This document shows, one piece after another, positions 17,402 through 26,321 of a stretch of 64,000 nt of DNA. The stretch comes from CAYNWT01 sp964485095 (GTDB lineage: Bacteria > Planctomycetota > Planctomycetia > Planctomycetales > Planctomycetaceae): assembly GCA_964485095.1 (NCBI GenBank), contig CAZAIB010000002.1:1-64000 (forward strand), given 5' to 3'. The notes below the pieces were generated by a model, which saw only the letters and a list, made by a program, of their open reading frames with translations, ran no database searches and had not been told where the DNA came from. The position numbers and the translations under genes were made by a program. The stretch's first letter is position 1, and each line of letters opens with the position of its first letter.

Positions 17402-17560
17402 GTGTGTGTCCGTTGAGATGAACAGTTGGCGGTGCCAAAATCGTCATCTCTACAGGCTACTCAGAATTCCGGCGGACTCCAGCAGAACCGGGACACCTAT
17501 CAGCGGTTTTTGAGGTTCGTGCGACTGGAATTCGGATGCTTCGTTCAGCACTTCACGCTG

Positions 17561-18562
17561 CTATGTGGCATTCTGCCAACAACGCCGGAAAACGTTCATC
17601 TCGTGCTCACTACCAACAATGACCGAGGTGCGTTGATGTACGTCTCCCGGAATAATGTCCATGATCCGTTGCTTCCCGGCCAGCGCGTGACCGCCGGCCT
17701 GTTCGGCCAGGAAGGCAATCGGGTTCGCTTCGTACATCAGCCGCAGTTTTCCTTCGGGCTGCTTGTCAGTTGGCGGGTACATAAACACGCCTCCCTTCAG
17801 CAGTGTGCGGTGGAAGTCGGCAACCATGGAACCGATGTACCGAGACCCGTAACTCGCGCCGGAAGCTCCGGTTCGCAATTGCTCAATGTACTCGCGGTAG
17901 ATCGGTGGGAATTGATCGCGGTACGCCTCGTTGACTGAGTAGTACTTGCCCTGTGACGGCATGCGAATGTTCTCATGGCTTAGCATGTATGCGCCGATGT
18001 GCGGATCCAGCGTAAAGCCGTGCACGCCGTTGCCAACGCTGTAGACAAGAATCGTGGAAGAACCGTAAACCACGTAGCCGGCAGCGATCATGTTCTTGCC
18101 TGGCTGCAGAACCCATTGCTGTTCTTCGTCCAGTCCGACGTTGTCAGGCCGACGCCAGATACCAAATGTGGTTCCGACGCTGACATTCACATCGATGTTT
18201 GACGATCCATCCAGCGGGTCGAACACAATCGCATAGCGAGCGTTGGGCGAGTCGTAGTGGACGGAGTGAGGATGGTCGTTCTCTTCAGACGCCAGCAGCC
18301 CAACACTCTCACGCACACTCAACGCGCTGGTCATCACTTCGTTGGCGTAGACGTCCAGCTTTTGCTGTTCTTCGCCCTGTACGTTGATGGCTTCGAACGA
18401 ACCAAGGATCTCATTGACACCGGCGCGTCGGACTTTCTCCTGGATCATCTTCGTGGCCAGCGTGATGCCTGAGAGGAGCCACGAAAACTGGCCCGACGCA
18501 CCTTCGACCCGAGACTGTTCCTGAAGAATATGCTGCTGAACAGTTAATGCATTGCTGGACAT
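17561..18562 (-). CDS. fbp: Class I fructose-1,6-bisphosphatase
   Basis: 333 aa from the ATG at 18562 (a longer frame to 18613 exceeds the family's usual 330-340 aa). The signature DPLDGSSNIDVNVSVGT carries the metal-binding Asp and Ser residues, and GASYGSRYIGSMVADFHRTL and the phosphate-site KLRLMYEANPIAFLAEQAGG follow in normal order. It removes the 1-phosphate from fructose-1,6-bisphosphate, the committed step of gluconeogenesis, in the cytoplasm. It is 66 bp downstream of the DUF1571 gene on the same strand. Confidence 0.95.
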   Translation of the reverse strand: MSSNALTVQQHILQEQSRVEGASGQFSWLLSGITLATKMIQEKVRRAGVNEILGSFEAINVQGEEQQKLDVYANEVMTSALSVRESVGLLASEENDHPHSVHYDSPNARYAIVFDPLDGSSNIDVNVSVGTTFGIWRRPDNVGLDEEQQWVLQPGKNMIAAGYVVYGSSTILVYSVGNGVHGFTLDPHIGAYMLSHENIRMPSQGKYYSVNEAYRDQFPPIYREYIEQLRTGASGASYGSRYIGSMVADFHRTLLKGGVFMYPPTDKQPEGKLRLMYEANPIAFLAEQAGGHALAGKQRIMDIIPGDVHQRTSVIVGSEHEMNVFRRCWQNAT

Positions 18563-18628
18563 GGCTGCTTTTATTTGTCCCAAGTCAGAGAGGAGATCGC
18601 AGGCCCATCCCAACTGCCGCGTGGCAGC

Positions 18629-19615
18629 CTACAGCTTCTTGCTTGTAAACAGCTCAGTGAGCTGCGTCGGTGCAGAGACTTCAAGATCGGTGAACGCGTA
18701 ATCTTCGATCAGAGTTTGTTCGTCGAGTTCTTCTGGTGTGAGATCTTCGACATCCACAGCCCAGGTGTAGTTGCAAAGCCTGACAGGCAGCAGCGTTTCC
18801 TGGTCGAGATAAGAAACCGCAACTCGGTACTTTTCCGAAACGGCGTTGCTGGGGTACTCAATGCGGAACGAGTACACCTTGCGGTCGTTGACGACTTCAT
18901 CATCGTACATTGTGCAGACGAGTCCGGTTCGTTTCGCGAGGTCGTCCTTGCGATAGGCAATCACCGCATCGATGACTGGCAGCATACCTGCCTTCGTGAT
19001 TGGGTATCGCGACTCAGACATGGCTCGTGAACCATCCGGGTCGATTTTGACGGGCGGAATTAGACGTCCTTTGATACCGCCGAACCGAACAATCGCTTTG
19101 CCATTGTTCTGTTCCGGGACGAACAGCAGTTGCCTGCCTTTGTCTCCCGTCTTCCACTTCATGTAGACGCTGAACGGTTTGTGCCGAATGTCCATCGCAA
19201 TGGTCTGTGGATCCTGAAGCGTTCCGTCGATGCGTTCGTGTTTATGGAACATCACTTTGTAGCCGGAGAACGAAGCGACACGCGTTCTTGCTTTCTCCAA
19301 CATGAGTGTATTCATGAGAAGCGCGATGCGGCCTTGTGCAACCGGTTTGCGAACCTTCTCTCCACCATTTCTGGCCGCTTCTTTACTCTTCGCAGCGGCG
19401 GCCTCAGCGGTGTCATGCTGTGCAGTCGAGCGGATCACCGGCGCCAGTTTGACTGCCAGCGGTGTTGAACCAGAACCAATCAGTTCGCTGGGGTCGGCTC
19501 CTGATGTCTCGGGGTTGGTGCTGGCATAGAGAATGCCACCCGCAAGAAGTGAAATGCCGAGAGCAAGTGTGTTGGAGCGGAATGATGAGTGATTGGTATC
19601 AGGCCGGCTTAGCAT
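18629..19615 (-). CDS. DUF1571 family exported protein
   Basis: 328 aa. An N-terminal hydrophobic segment (LALGISLLAGGILYAS, residues about 17-32) suggests export or anchoring. Residues about 110-310 match the DUF1571 layout: an early VASFSGYKVMFHKHERIDG strand, PFSVYMKWK, and GRQLLFVP, a lipoprotein-carrier-like (LolA/LppX) beta sheet. These proteins are common in planctomycetes; binding of a lipid or envelope component is inferred. The neighbouring fbp gene gives no functional clue. Confidence 0.85.
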   Translation of the reverse strand: MLSRPDTNHSSFRSNTLALGISLLAGGILYASTNPETSGADPSELIGSGSTPLAVKLAPVIRSTAQHDTAEAAAAKSKEAARNGGEKVRKPVAQGRIALLMNTLMLEKARTRVASFSGYKVMFHKHERIDGTLQDPQTIAMDIRHKPFSVYMKWKTGDKGRQLLFVPEQNNGKAIVRFGGIKGRLIPPVKIDPDGSRAMSESRYPITKAGMLPVIDAVIAYRKDDLAKRTGLVCTMYDDEVVNDRKVYSFRIEYPSNAVSEKYRVAVSYLDQETLLPVRLCNYTWAVDVEDLTPEELDEQTLIEDYAFTDLEVSAPTQLTELFTSKKL

Positions 19616-20101
19616 AGAGTGCGGATTCCTGGGCTGGGCGCTCGTCGTTCAAAGTCCGCCCGAGTCGTTGCGGATCCATGCAACCAAACTCCATCGCTGA
19701 AACCGAGCAGATACATTGAGTGTCGTCGAGTCCCCAGAATTGGAACCACCAATTCAGAGCCCACAGATACAAGCGGTTCTGCAAGTCTAATTCGGCAGGT
19801 CTCGCCCACCGCTACTGCAAACAGACCCGCTGTAGTTCGCCCACCTTCACTTTGCGCGCGGGACGCCAGGGCTGCGAAACGGGGTAGATGGACACATTCC
19901 CGTGGCAGCGCTTGCCGGAGAAATGCGTGAAGTCCGTGTGAATTGACGTTCAAGAACCGATCTCTGCACAGTGGATTTGAGTCGCCGCCGCTGACGCAAC
20001 CGGTAGATTCCGTCCTGGTCGCCGGAATTGCGCAATGATCAGGACCGCAGACACATGCCAGTGGAGATCGAACTTGCTATTCTCCGACCCGGAAAACCAG
20101 C
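19616..20101. other. 486-bp intergenic region, nothing recognised
   Basis: It lies between divergent DUF1571 and ABC-ATPase genes and must hold both promoters. Short open frames on both strands have no convincing composition or ribosome binding site. A 7-bp inverted repeat (GAATTGG / CCAATTC, 5-base loop) is seen around 19737-19755. Confidence 0.5.
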
Positions 20102-20782
20102 ATGATCAAACTACAAGATGTTTCCCGATCTCATACTGTGGGCACGACTACGGTCCATGCACTGCGGAATGTGACGGCTGAGATTCCGGATGGCGCCTTT
20201 GCATTCATTGTTGGCCCCTCCGGCAGCGGCAAAAGCACGTTGCTGTATCTCATCGGAGCACTGGACGACCTAAGTGGCGGCGACATTGAAGTGGACGGTA
20301 TCAGCCTAAGTTCGCTCTCGCCGTCAGGGCGCGATGCATTCCGACGAGACACACTGGGGTTCATTTTTCAAAGCTTCAATCTGCTTCCCAATCTCACCGC
20401 CGTTGAGAATGTCCTGGTTCCATTCCTGGCAAAAGGCGTTTCGCGTGAACTGCGACAACAGGCAATCGACCTGCTGGAATCCGTTGGTCTAAAGGATCGC
20501 GTCGAACACCGCCCGCTGGAACTTTCAGGGGGCGAACAGCAACGGGTCGCCATCGCCAGAGCCCTGCTGAAAGACCCAAAGATTATCCTCGCCGACGAAC
20601 CGACTGGTGAACTGGACAGCAAGACGGGAGCCGGAGTGATTGAGTGTCTCAGAGGTTTGAACCGAGAACACGGCGCCACGGTCGTTATCGTCACCCACGA
20701 CCAAAGTTATATCGAAGATGGGGATGTGATCCTGGAAATACGTGATGGTGAACTCATCGCAGAACGGGTGACAAACTCATGA
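20102..20782 (+). CDS. ABC transporter ATP-binding protein (LolD/MacB class)
   Basis: 226 aa. Walker A GPSGSGKST at 38-46, Q-loop Gln90, signature LSGGEQ at 141-146, Walker B IILADEP at 161-167, and the switch His in IVTHDQ. The FNLLPNLTAVENVLVP stretch is typical of the LolD/MacB/FtsE branch, whose members power lipoprotein export or envelope complexes. No permease gene is adjacent. Its last four bases overlap plsY (ATGA), so it is translationally coupled to phospholipid synthesis, which hints at a lipid or envelope function. Confidence 0.92.
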   Translation: MIKLQDVSRSHTVGTTTVHALRNVTAEIPDGAFAFIVGPSGSGKSTLLYLIGALDDLSGGDIEVDGISLSSLSPSGRDAFRRDTLGFIFQSFNLLPNLTAVENVLVPFLAKGVSRELRQQAIDLLESVGLKDRVEHRPLELSGGEQQRVAIARALLKDPKIILADEPTGELDSKTGAGVIECLRGLNREHGATVVIVTHDQSYIEDGDVILEIRDGELIAERVTNS

Positions 20783-21420
20783 CAGCAACAACAGTGGGTT
20801 TGATTGGTGCCGTTGCGGCCTACCTGGTGGGTTCCATCCCGTTCGGTTATCTGGTCAGTCGCGTCATCCTCAAAAGTGACATTCGCGAACACGGCAGCGG
20901 CAACATTGGGGCCACCAATGTGGCTCGAGTGATCGGTAAGAAGTGGGGCATCTTTGTTCTGGTTCTGGATTGTTTGAAAGGCCTGCTGCCCACGCTCCTT
21001 ATCCCGCGTCTATTTGACACGACTGCTCATTACCAGGTTTGGCTTCCAGTTGTCTGCGGCATCATGTCTGTGGTCGGACACATGTTTCCGGTATGGCTGA
21101 AGTTGAAGGGCGGCAAAGGTGTGGCGACGGGTTTGGGAGTCGGGTTGATCTTGTCCTGGCAGGCCACAGTCGCGGCAATTGTTGTGTTCCTTCTGGTGTT
21201 TGCGATAAGTCGCAGGACCTCCGTCGCCTCCATGATTGCATCCATCACGTTTTGCATCACTGAACTCACACTACGTGGTTCGAGCGCGTTTAATGATCAG
21301 AACCACGCTGTCTCATTGTTTGCGATTGCTGTTCCGCTGCTTATCATCATCCGGCATCGGTCGAATATTGTGCGGCTGCTGAAGAGAGAAGAGCCCCGGT
21401 TCGGCGACCCGGCCAGCTAG
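20779..21420 (+). CDS. plsY: Glycerol-3-phosphate acyltransferase PlsY
   Basis: 213 aa, multi-pass membrane protein. The family motifs are present: SIPFGYLVSR early, GSGNIGATNVAR (residues about 40-51), FPVWLKLKGGKGVATGLG (about 108-125). PlsY transfers an acyl group from acyl-phosphate to glycerol-3-phosphate, making lysophosphatidic acid at the inner membrane. It overlaps the ABC ATPase gene by four bases. A thioesterase gene follows 120 bp later, so lipid metabolism is the theme of this short operon. Confidence 0.95.
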   Translation: MTATTVGLIGAVAAYLVGSIPFGYLVSRVILKSDIREHGSGNIGATNVARVIGKKWGIFVLVLDCLKGLLPTLLIPRLFDTTAHYQVWLPVVCGIMSVVGHMFPVWLKLKGGKGVATGLGVGLILSWQATVAAIVVFLLVFAISRRTSVASMIASITFCITELTLRGSSAFNDQNHAVSLFAIAVPLLIIIRHRSNIVRLLKREEPRFGDPAS

Positions 21421-21540
21421 CGGACTGTCACACGATTGACCGCTCGGGTGTCGCTAGTGGCCGTGGTTCAAACCAGCAATCTGAAGATCGATGCAACAGT
21501 AATACAAGCCAACGAATCCGAAGTATCAGCGAAACAGGAT

Positions 21541-21999
21541 ATGAAGAACCCCGGAACAATTGACCAACTTGCTGAGTATCCCAGCGTTATCACACTGCCG
21601 GTTCAGTGGGGCGTGCAGGATGCCTTCGGCCACGTTAACAACGTCATCTACTTTCGCTGGTACGAGTCGGCTCGAATCGACTACATGAACCTGCTGGACG
21701 TGGAGTGCTTCGACGTTGAACGAGAGAACTCAAACATCGGCCCAATTATCGCGTCGATAACCTGTGACTACAAAAAGCAGCTGAAGTTCCCGGACACCGT
21801 TCATGTGGGAACACGGGTCACTCGGTTCGGAAACAGCAGCATGCAAATAGACCATGCTGTCTTTAGCGAGTCCCATCAGGCGGTTGCCACGACAGGGACT
21901 TCAATTTGTGTCGTCTTCGATTACACGGCCAATAAGCCGGTCCTTATACCCGTCGAGCTCCGCGATGCAATCACGGAGCTCGAGGGACACGAAATTTAA
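21541..21999 (+). CDS. Hotdog-fold acyl-CoA thioesterase (4-HBT type)
   Basis: 152 aa from the ATG at 21541; a TTG start at 21436 would add a 35-aa tail without domain character. The active-site block WGVQDAFGHVNNVIYFRWYESAR (residues about 23-45) has the catalytic Asp, Gly-His and Asn of the 4-hydroxybenzoyl-CoA thioesterase group. It hydrolyses acyl-CoA or acyl-ACP thioesters; chain preference cannot be read. It is the third gene of the ABC-plsY group. Confidence 0.85.
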   Translation: MKNPGTIDQLAEYPSVITLPVQWGVQDAFGHVNNVIYFRWYESARIDYMNLLDVECFDVERENSNIGPIIASITCDYKKQLKFPDTVHVGTRVTRFGNSSMQIDHAVFSESHQAVATTGTSICVVFDYTANKPVLIPVELRDAITELEGHEI

Positions 22000-22086
22000 A
22001 ATCCGGTGTCGGTTCAGGCTTCAGGTGTCCCCGCTGTCATTCACGACATTGGATCGAACCCGGTACCTGAAAGGCCGACACAAGAC

Positions 22087-23865
22087 CTAGCTGTTAGCGA
22101 GATCGATTGTGATCCTCGCAATCGGGGTGTCCCGGGAGAACGCCCTCTCCAGCACACCGCCGGTTGGAAGGCCGGTCCCGACGAAATCGTCCAGCCCGGT
22201 GCTTCGACGAATCCGGCCGTTTTCATCGACTGACTCGCCGCCTTCTGTTGAGAACGGTGCTCCGCCCTGCGGATTGTTCACTTCAGTTCCGGCATCCCAC
22301 ACGTCGTTGCCATAGATCATGATCGTGACGGGGCCGCGGAAGCCGCCCCGATTGTTGAACAGCCGGTATGCTCGGCTACCCAGGTTCCCGACAAACGCGT
22401 CGTTCGATGGAATAAGCATCGAGGCGAACGTGAAGAACTGGTTATCACCCGGGTTGGTGACCGTCAGGATCTCAGTCACAACTTCGCCCGGATCGAACAC
22501 GGGAGCACCAGGGAAACCCTCTGGTGAGGTGATTGTTGCGCTGATTCCTTCGGCAGCTTCCTGAGCGAACTGCTCAGTGATTAGACCGGTTTCGCCGTCT
22601 TCAGCCAGAGCTTCCAGGGCTTCGTTTGTTTGTCGGCCCTGAGCCAGATCGAAGCCACCATCGTGCACACCGACAAAGAACGGAGTCAGATAGATTCCGC
22701 CAGGATCTGCAAGGTTCTCAACGGTTACTGAGATGTTGGTTGTATTTGGGATCAACATGTCACCAATGTCGATGCCCCTGCTGTTTCGATTGCCTTCCGC
22801 ATCATGCACACGACCACGCTTCACACGCAGCGAGGCGATATCCGCATCCGAGACGGCTGAAGCATCGATTGTGTACGTCGCTGTCACAGTGCGGTTGGCG
22901 GGATCAGTTGACACGACAGAAGCGTCATCGGCGGTCAGCCGGCGAGTTTGTGCGCTTGAGTTTTGGAACAGGGCAACAATGTCGTTACTTGTGATTGAGT
23001 CCAGATCAACACCTGATGGATCGGTGTAGACAACATCGACTTCCACTTCCCCGTCGCCAACATCTCTGATCTCACCAAGGGCTGCCAGTGGACCAGAGTT
23101 GTCGATTGGATCGGATGGATTGTCCGCTTGTGAGACTGTGATTCTGGCTATCGGAGTATTCGGATCGAACGCCGATCCCAAATCGCCAACCGGAGTACCG
23201 GTTCCGACAAACGAATCCAGGCTTGAAGAGAACCGGATAACGCCGTCCTCTGTCACACCTTCGCCGCCCTCAGTTGAAAACGCCGCGCCACCGAAAGGAT
23301 TGTTGACCTCAGTACCGGCGTCATAGACATCGCTACCGAAGATCTCGATAGTGAACGGACGGCGGACGTTGCCGTTGTTGCGGAAGACTTTGTAAGCTTC
23401 AGGATTAAGGTTCGCGATGAAGGCATCGTTCGATGGGATAATCATCGTGGCAAAGCTGAAGTACTGGTTGTTGGGATCGTCAACTTCGATCTCAAACGAA
23501 ACCGTTTCACCTGCTTCAAACACAGGTGCTCCTCCGAAACCCTCGGGGGCTGTGATGGTTGCGTCAACGCCATCATTCGTCTCGTTGAACCGAGCACTGA
23601 GGACAGACGTGTCACCTTCTTCTGCTAGTTCTTCCAGGCCGCCGAAAGCTGCTTCGCCGCCGTTGCCAATGTCGAACGTTCCATCATGGAACCCGACCCA
23701 AAATGGAGTCTGACCAAGGCCACTATCTGGTGAGAGGTTCTCGACAGTGACTAAGAAGTTTGTGAGCAGTGTGCGAGCTTCAAGGCTCTCTGTCTGAACC
23801 ACACGGCTTTTTCGACGAGACAAGCGAGAGTCAGAACGTTTAAATTTAGGCAACCAACGTAACAT
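22087..23865 (-). CDS. Secreted Spondin_N-type protein with LEPR-XLL-like motif
   Basis: 592 aa from the ATG at 23865 (GGAG upstream; a start at 23886 adds seven residues). Residues 27-35 (SLEARTLLT) are the LEPR-XLL-like motif after a basic leader, as in the delta-60 protein. Two Spondin_N-like domains follow, at about 36-240 and 370-590, sharing FxVGxHDGxFD, FFTFAsmliPSNDAFvgNL, and YGNDVWDAGTEVNNP. A linking domain (about 250-360) resembles a planctomycete beta-sandwich. Extracellular location is inferred from the motif; the spondin fold suggests carbohydrate or matrix contact. Confidence 0.85.
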   Translation of the reverse strand: MLRWLPKFKRSDSRLSRRKSRVVQTESLEARTLLTNFLVTVENLSPDSGLGQTPFWVGFHDGTFDIGNGGEAAFGGLEELAEEGDTSVLSARFNETNDGVDATITAPEGFGGAPVFEAGETVSFEIEVDDPNNQYFSFATMIIPSNDAFIANLNPEAYKVFRNNGNVRRPFTIEIFGSDVYDAGTEVNNPFGGAAFSTEGGEGVTEDGVIRFSSSLDSFVGTGTPVGDLGSAFDPNTPIARITVSQADNPSDPIDNSGPLAALGEIRDVGDGEVEVDVVYTDPSGVDLDSITSNDIVALFQNSSAQTRRLTADDASVVSTDPANRTVTATYTIDASAVSDADIASLRVKRGRVHDAEGNRNSRGIDIGDMLIPNTTNISVTVENLADPGGIYLTPFFVGVHDGGFDLAQGRQTNEALEALAEDGETGLITEQFAQEAAEGISATITSPEGFPGAPVFDPGEVVTEILTVTNPGDNQFFTFASMLIPSNDAFVGNLGSRAYRLFNNRGGFRGPVTIMIYGNDVWDAGTEVNNPQGGAPFSTEGGESVDENGRIRRSTGLDDFVGTGLPTGGVLERAFSRDTPIARITIDLANS

Positions 23866-24128
23866 GCTAAGGCTCCAGGCCATCAAAACGAAAATTCTGG
23901 GTACTATAGGGTACGCTCAATGTAGCGACTGCTAATTAGAATCCACACAACAACCCCCGAAAAACCTGCTTGAGTTTTCCGGCCGAATGCAAGTTGCCGG
24001 ATAGGTTCTCAATGAAGCCAGCGACTCATTGGTACAGTCACTACTTATTCACGGCCCATGTTCATCATCAGAATGCACATTCTGGACCCAGTGACCAAAA
24101 CCAAGTCTTGAACAATGAAGCTAATGTA

Positions 24129-25145
24129 ATGCGATTCACACTCATCATTCTCTTTGTCGCCGGGACGCTGCCGGTTCATGCTCAATCCAAATCGCAGACG
24201 CCCACTAAGCCGGTTCCGTACACCCAACCCATCGCCCAGACGAATGTCAAAATCGACATGGTGCCAATCCCCGGCGGGTCTTTCACCATGGGTAGCCCCG
24301 AACGGGAAGCGAATCGAGAACCAGACGAAGGCCCTCAACGGAAGGTTGAGATAGAACCGTTCTGGATGTCTAAGACTGAGATCACCTGGAACGCGTACGA
24401 CATCTGGAACGAGAACCAGGACATCAGCCGTCGCAAGATTATGGGAGTCAAACCAAGCGCTGCCGACAAGCTTGCGGACGCGGTCACACGCCCCACGCCG
24501 CCATACACCGACATGAGTTTCAAGATGGGTCGAGGCAAACGTCCGGCCATCTGCATGACTCAACACGCCGCGCGGAAGTATTGCGAATGGCTTAGCGCGA
24601 AGTCAGGTCACTACTACCGGCTCCCAACCGAAGCCGAATGGGAGTACGCCTGCCGCGCGGGTTCGAAGACGGCGTATCACTTTGGAGACGACCCAAAGAA
24701 GCTCGCAGACTACGCGTGGTTCTCAGACAACAGCGATGACAGTTACCAACCAGTTGCAAAGAAGAAACCCAACAAGTGGGGGCTGTACGACATGCACGGC
24801 AACGTCTCCGAATGGGTGCTGGACCAATACGCCGAAAAGTACAGCCCCGACCAAAAGAAGAACCCGCTTGTCGTTCCAAAGACACTTTACCCACGAGTTG
24901 TCCGCGGCGGTGGCTGGGACGACACTGCCGATTGGTTGCGAAGCGCAAAACGGATTGCTTCTGAAGACGCCTGGAAAGATCAGGACCCACAGTTACCCAA
25001 GAGCATTTGGTACCACACAGACGCTCTAAGCGTCGGCTTTCGAATCGTCCGCCCTATGCGTGTCCCCAACGCCAAGGAACGCGCAACCAAGTGGGACAAG
25101 ACCGCCCCCGAACAAAAAGATCCACCTCAGGACGACGACCAATAA
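24129..25145 (+). CDS. Secreted formylglycine-generating-enzyme-like (SUMF1/FGE domain) protein
   Basis: 338 aa from the ATG at 24129, chosen because MRFTLIILFVAGTLPVHAQ is a clean signal peptide; the longer frame (from 23970) hides it. The FGE-sulfatase domain covers residues about 45-315: MVPIPGGSFTMGS, KTEITWNAY, YRLPTEAEWEYACRAGS, WGLYDMHGNVSEWV, RVVRGGGW. True FGE uses a Cys pair in the last motif region (RGGSxxC...C); here the region reads RGGGWDDTADWLRSAKRIA with no Cys, so it is unlikely to activate sulfatases. A binding or other enzymatic role is more likely. Confidence 0.88.
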   Translation: MRFTLIILFVAGTLPVHAQSKSQTPTKPVPYTQPIAQTNVKIDMVPIPGGSFTMGSPEREANREPDEGPQRKVEIEPFWMSKTEITWNAYDIWNENQDISRRKIMGVKPSAADKLADAVTRPTPPYTDMSFKMGRGKRPAICMTQHAARKYCEWLSAKSGHYYRLPTEAEWEYACRAGSKTAYHFGDDPKKLADYAWFSDNSDDSYQPVAKKKPNKWGLYDMHGNVSEWVLDQYAEKYSPDQKKNPLVVPKTLYPRVVRGGGWDDTADWLRSAKRIASEDAWKDQDPQLPKSIWYHTDALSVGFRIVRPMRVPNAKERATKWDKTAPEQKDPPQDDDQ

Positions 25146-25404
25146 CTGCTTGTGCGACCGATCAGATTTCACCCTCTTGGGAAGGTCGCAAGCTTCACCA
25201 GTCGCAGTATCTGCCGGTTCGCCACAGCGCCACCCGCAGCCACCACAGGTTTTCGGCGCTTGGGCGAACTTGTTTGAGCTGTACGACTAATCGCCCCAGT
25301 GCCTCGTTGCCGACGTTCTCGCGACTGGACTACGCTAAGCCCCTCTTTCTTGTCGACGTATTGGATTAGTGGGCCTGAAAACCGGGCGACGGGGAAAGCA
25401 CGAG

Positions 25405-26316
25405 ATGGCGGGAACACTTGGGTTAGACATTAGCGCGAAACGCCTGCTGGCGGTGGTGCGCGATCCTGGCGGCGAGATACAACACCAGGCGCGGTACCGC
25501 ATGGATAGGTACCTCAAGCCGCGCCCCTGCGCGATGTTGTTGATGCGCGCCATCGCGGACGCGAGGAACACTGTTGGAACCGTGAATGCCATCGGTATTG
25601 GTTTCCCTGGTCCCGTGGACAGTCCACAAGGCATCGCCCGCGCTTCGGCGGTTCTGCCTGGCTGGGAGAACGTGCGGTTGGGGCCCACAATCCGCACGCT
25701 AAGCGGCTTACCGTGTGCCGTAGACAACCGAACCAACAACATCGCCCGCGCAGAACTGTCGCTGCGGTCACCGAAGCCCAACAGTTTTCTGTTCGTGAAC
25801 GCCGGCCCGGAAATTAGTGCGTCGGTTGTTTTGAACGGGGCACTTTGGATGGGGGCAACCGGGCTCGCTGGCGAAATTGGTCACATCTGTATCGATCCCG
25901 ATGGTGACATTTGCAGCTGTGGACTCCGCGGGTGTGCTCAGACAGTGGCCAGCCTAAACGCGGTCGGTCAGACGCTTGGCGTAAACCCAACTCACGTTTC
26001 TGTCTGCATGCAAACTCGGCCTGAAGCCTGCGAACAGGCACTCGGCGACGCCGGCAAGGCACTCGGTTCCGCCATCGCCACCGCGCTGAATTTGCTTAAC
26101 ATGAATCTGGTCATCCTGGGCGGCCCGCTAACCGGCTTCTCGACCTATCGCACGGCCGTGGAACTCACGACGCGAAACCAATCGTTGGACCTCACACAAG
26201 CCGCCTGCAGTTTCGAAATCGCCCAAACCGGCACTGCCGGAAAAGGTATCGGTGCTGCGCTACTGGGCCTTGAACTTGTTGCGATGAGAACCAACGAGAA
26301 CCAGACCGCGGCGTAG
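25405..26316 (+). CDS. ROK-family protein with degenerate kinase residues
   Basis: 303 aa from the ATG at 25405 (GGGGAAAG upstream). No N-terminal HTH, so not an NagC-type regulator. GIGFPGPVD (64-72) and the ROK zinc motif are present: His160, Cys170, Cys172, Cys177 in GH ... CSCGLRGC. The phosphate-loop DxGGTK is replaced by LDISAKR (7-13), the catalytic END is replaced by VDNR (106-109, Arg at the Asp position), and the GTGIGG-type loop reads GPEISAS (134-140). Sugar binding without kinase activity is therefore likely; this is an inference from motifs. The stop is five bases from the convergent SNF2 stop. Confidence 0.8.
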   Translation: MAGTLGLDISAKRLLAVVRDPGGEIQHQARYRMDRYLKPRPCAMLLMRAIADARNTVGTVNAIGIGFPGPVDSPQGIARASAVLPGWENVRLGPTIRTLSGLPCAVDNRTNNIARAELSLRSPKPNSFLFVNAGPEISASVVLNGALWMGATGLAGEIGHICIDPDGDICSCGLRGCAQTVASLNAVGQTLGVNPTHVSVCMQTRPEACEQALGDAGKALGSAIATALNLLNMNLVILGGPLTGFSTYRTAVELTTRNQSLDLTQAACSFEIAQTGTAGKGIGAALLGLELVAMRTNENQTAA

Positions 26317-26321
26317 CCAGG

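Noticed and set aside
24129..25145. True sulfatase-activating FGE
   Set aside because: The two catalytic cysteines are missing from the conserved C-terminal motif region.
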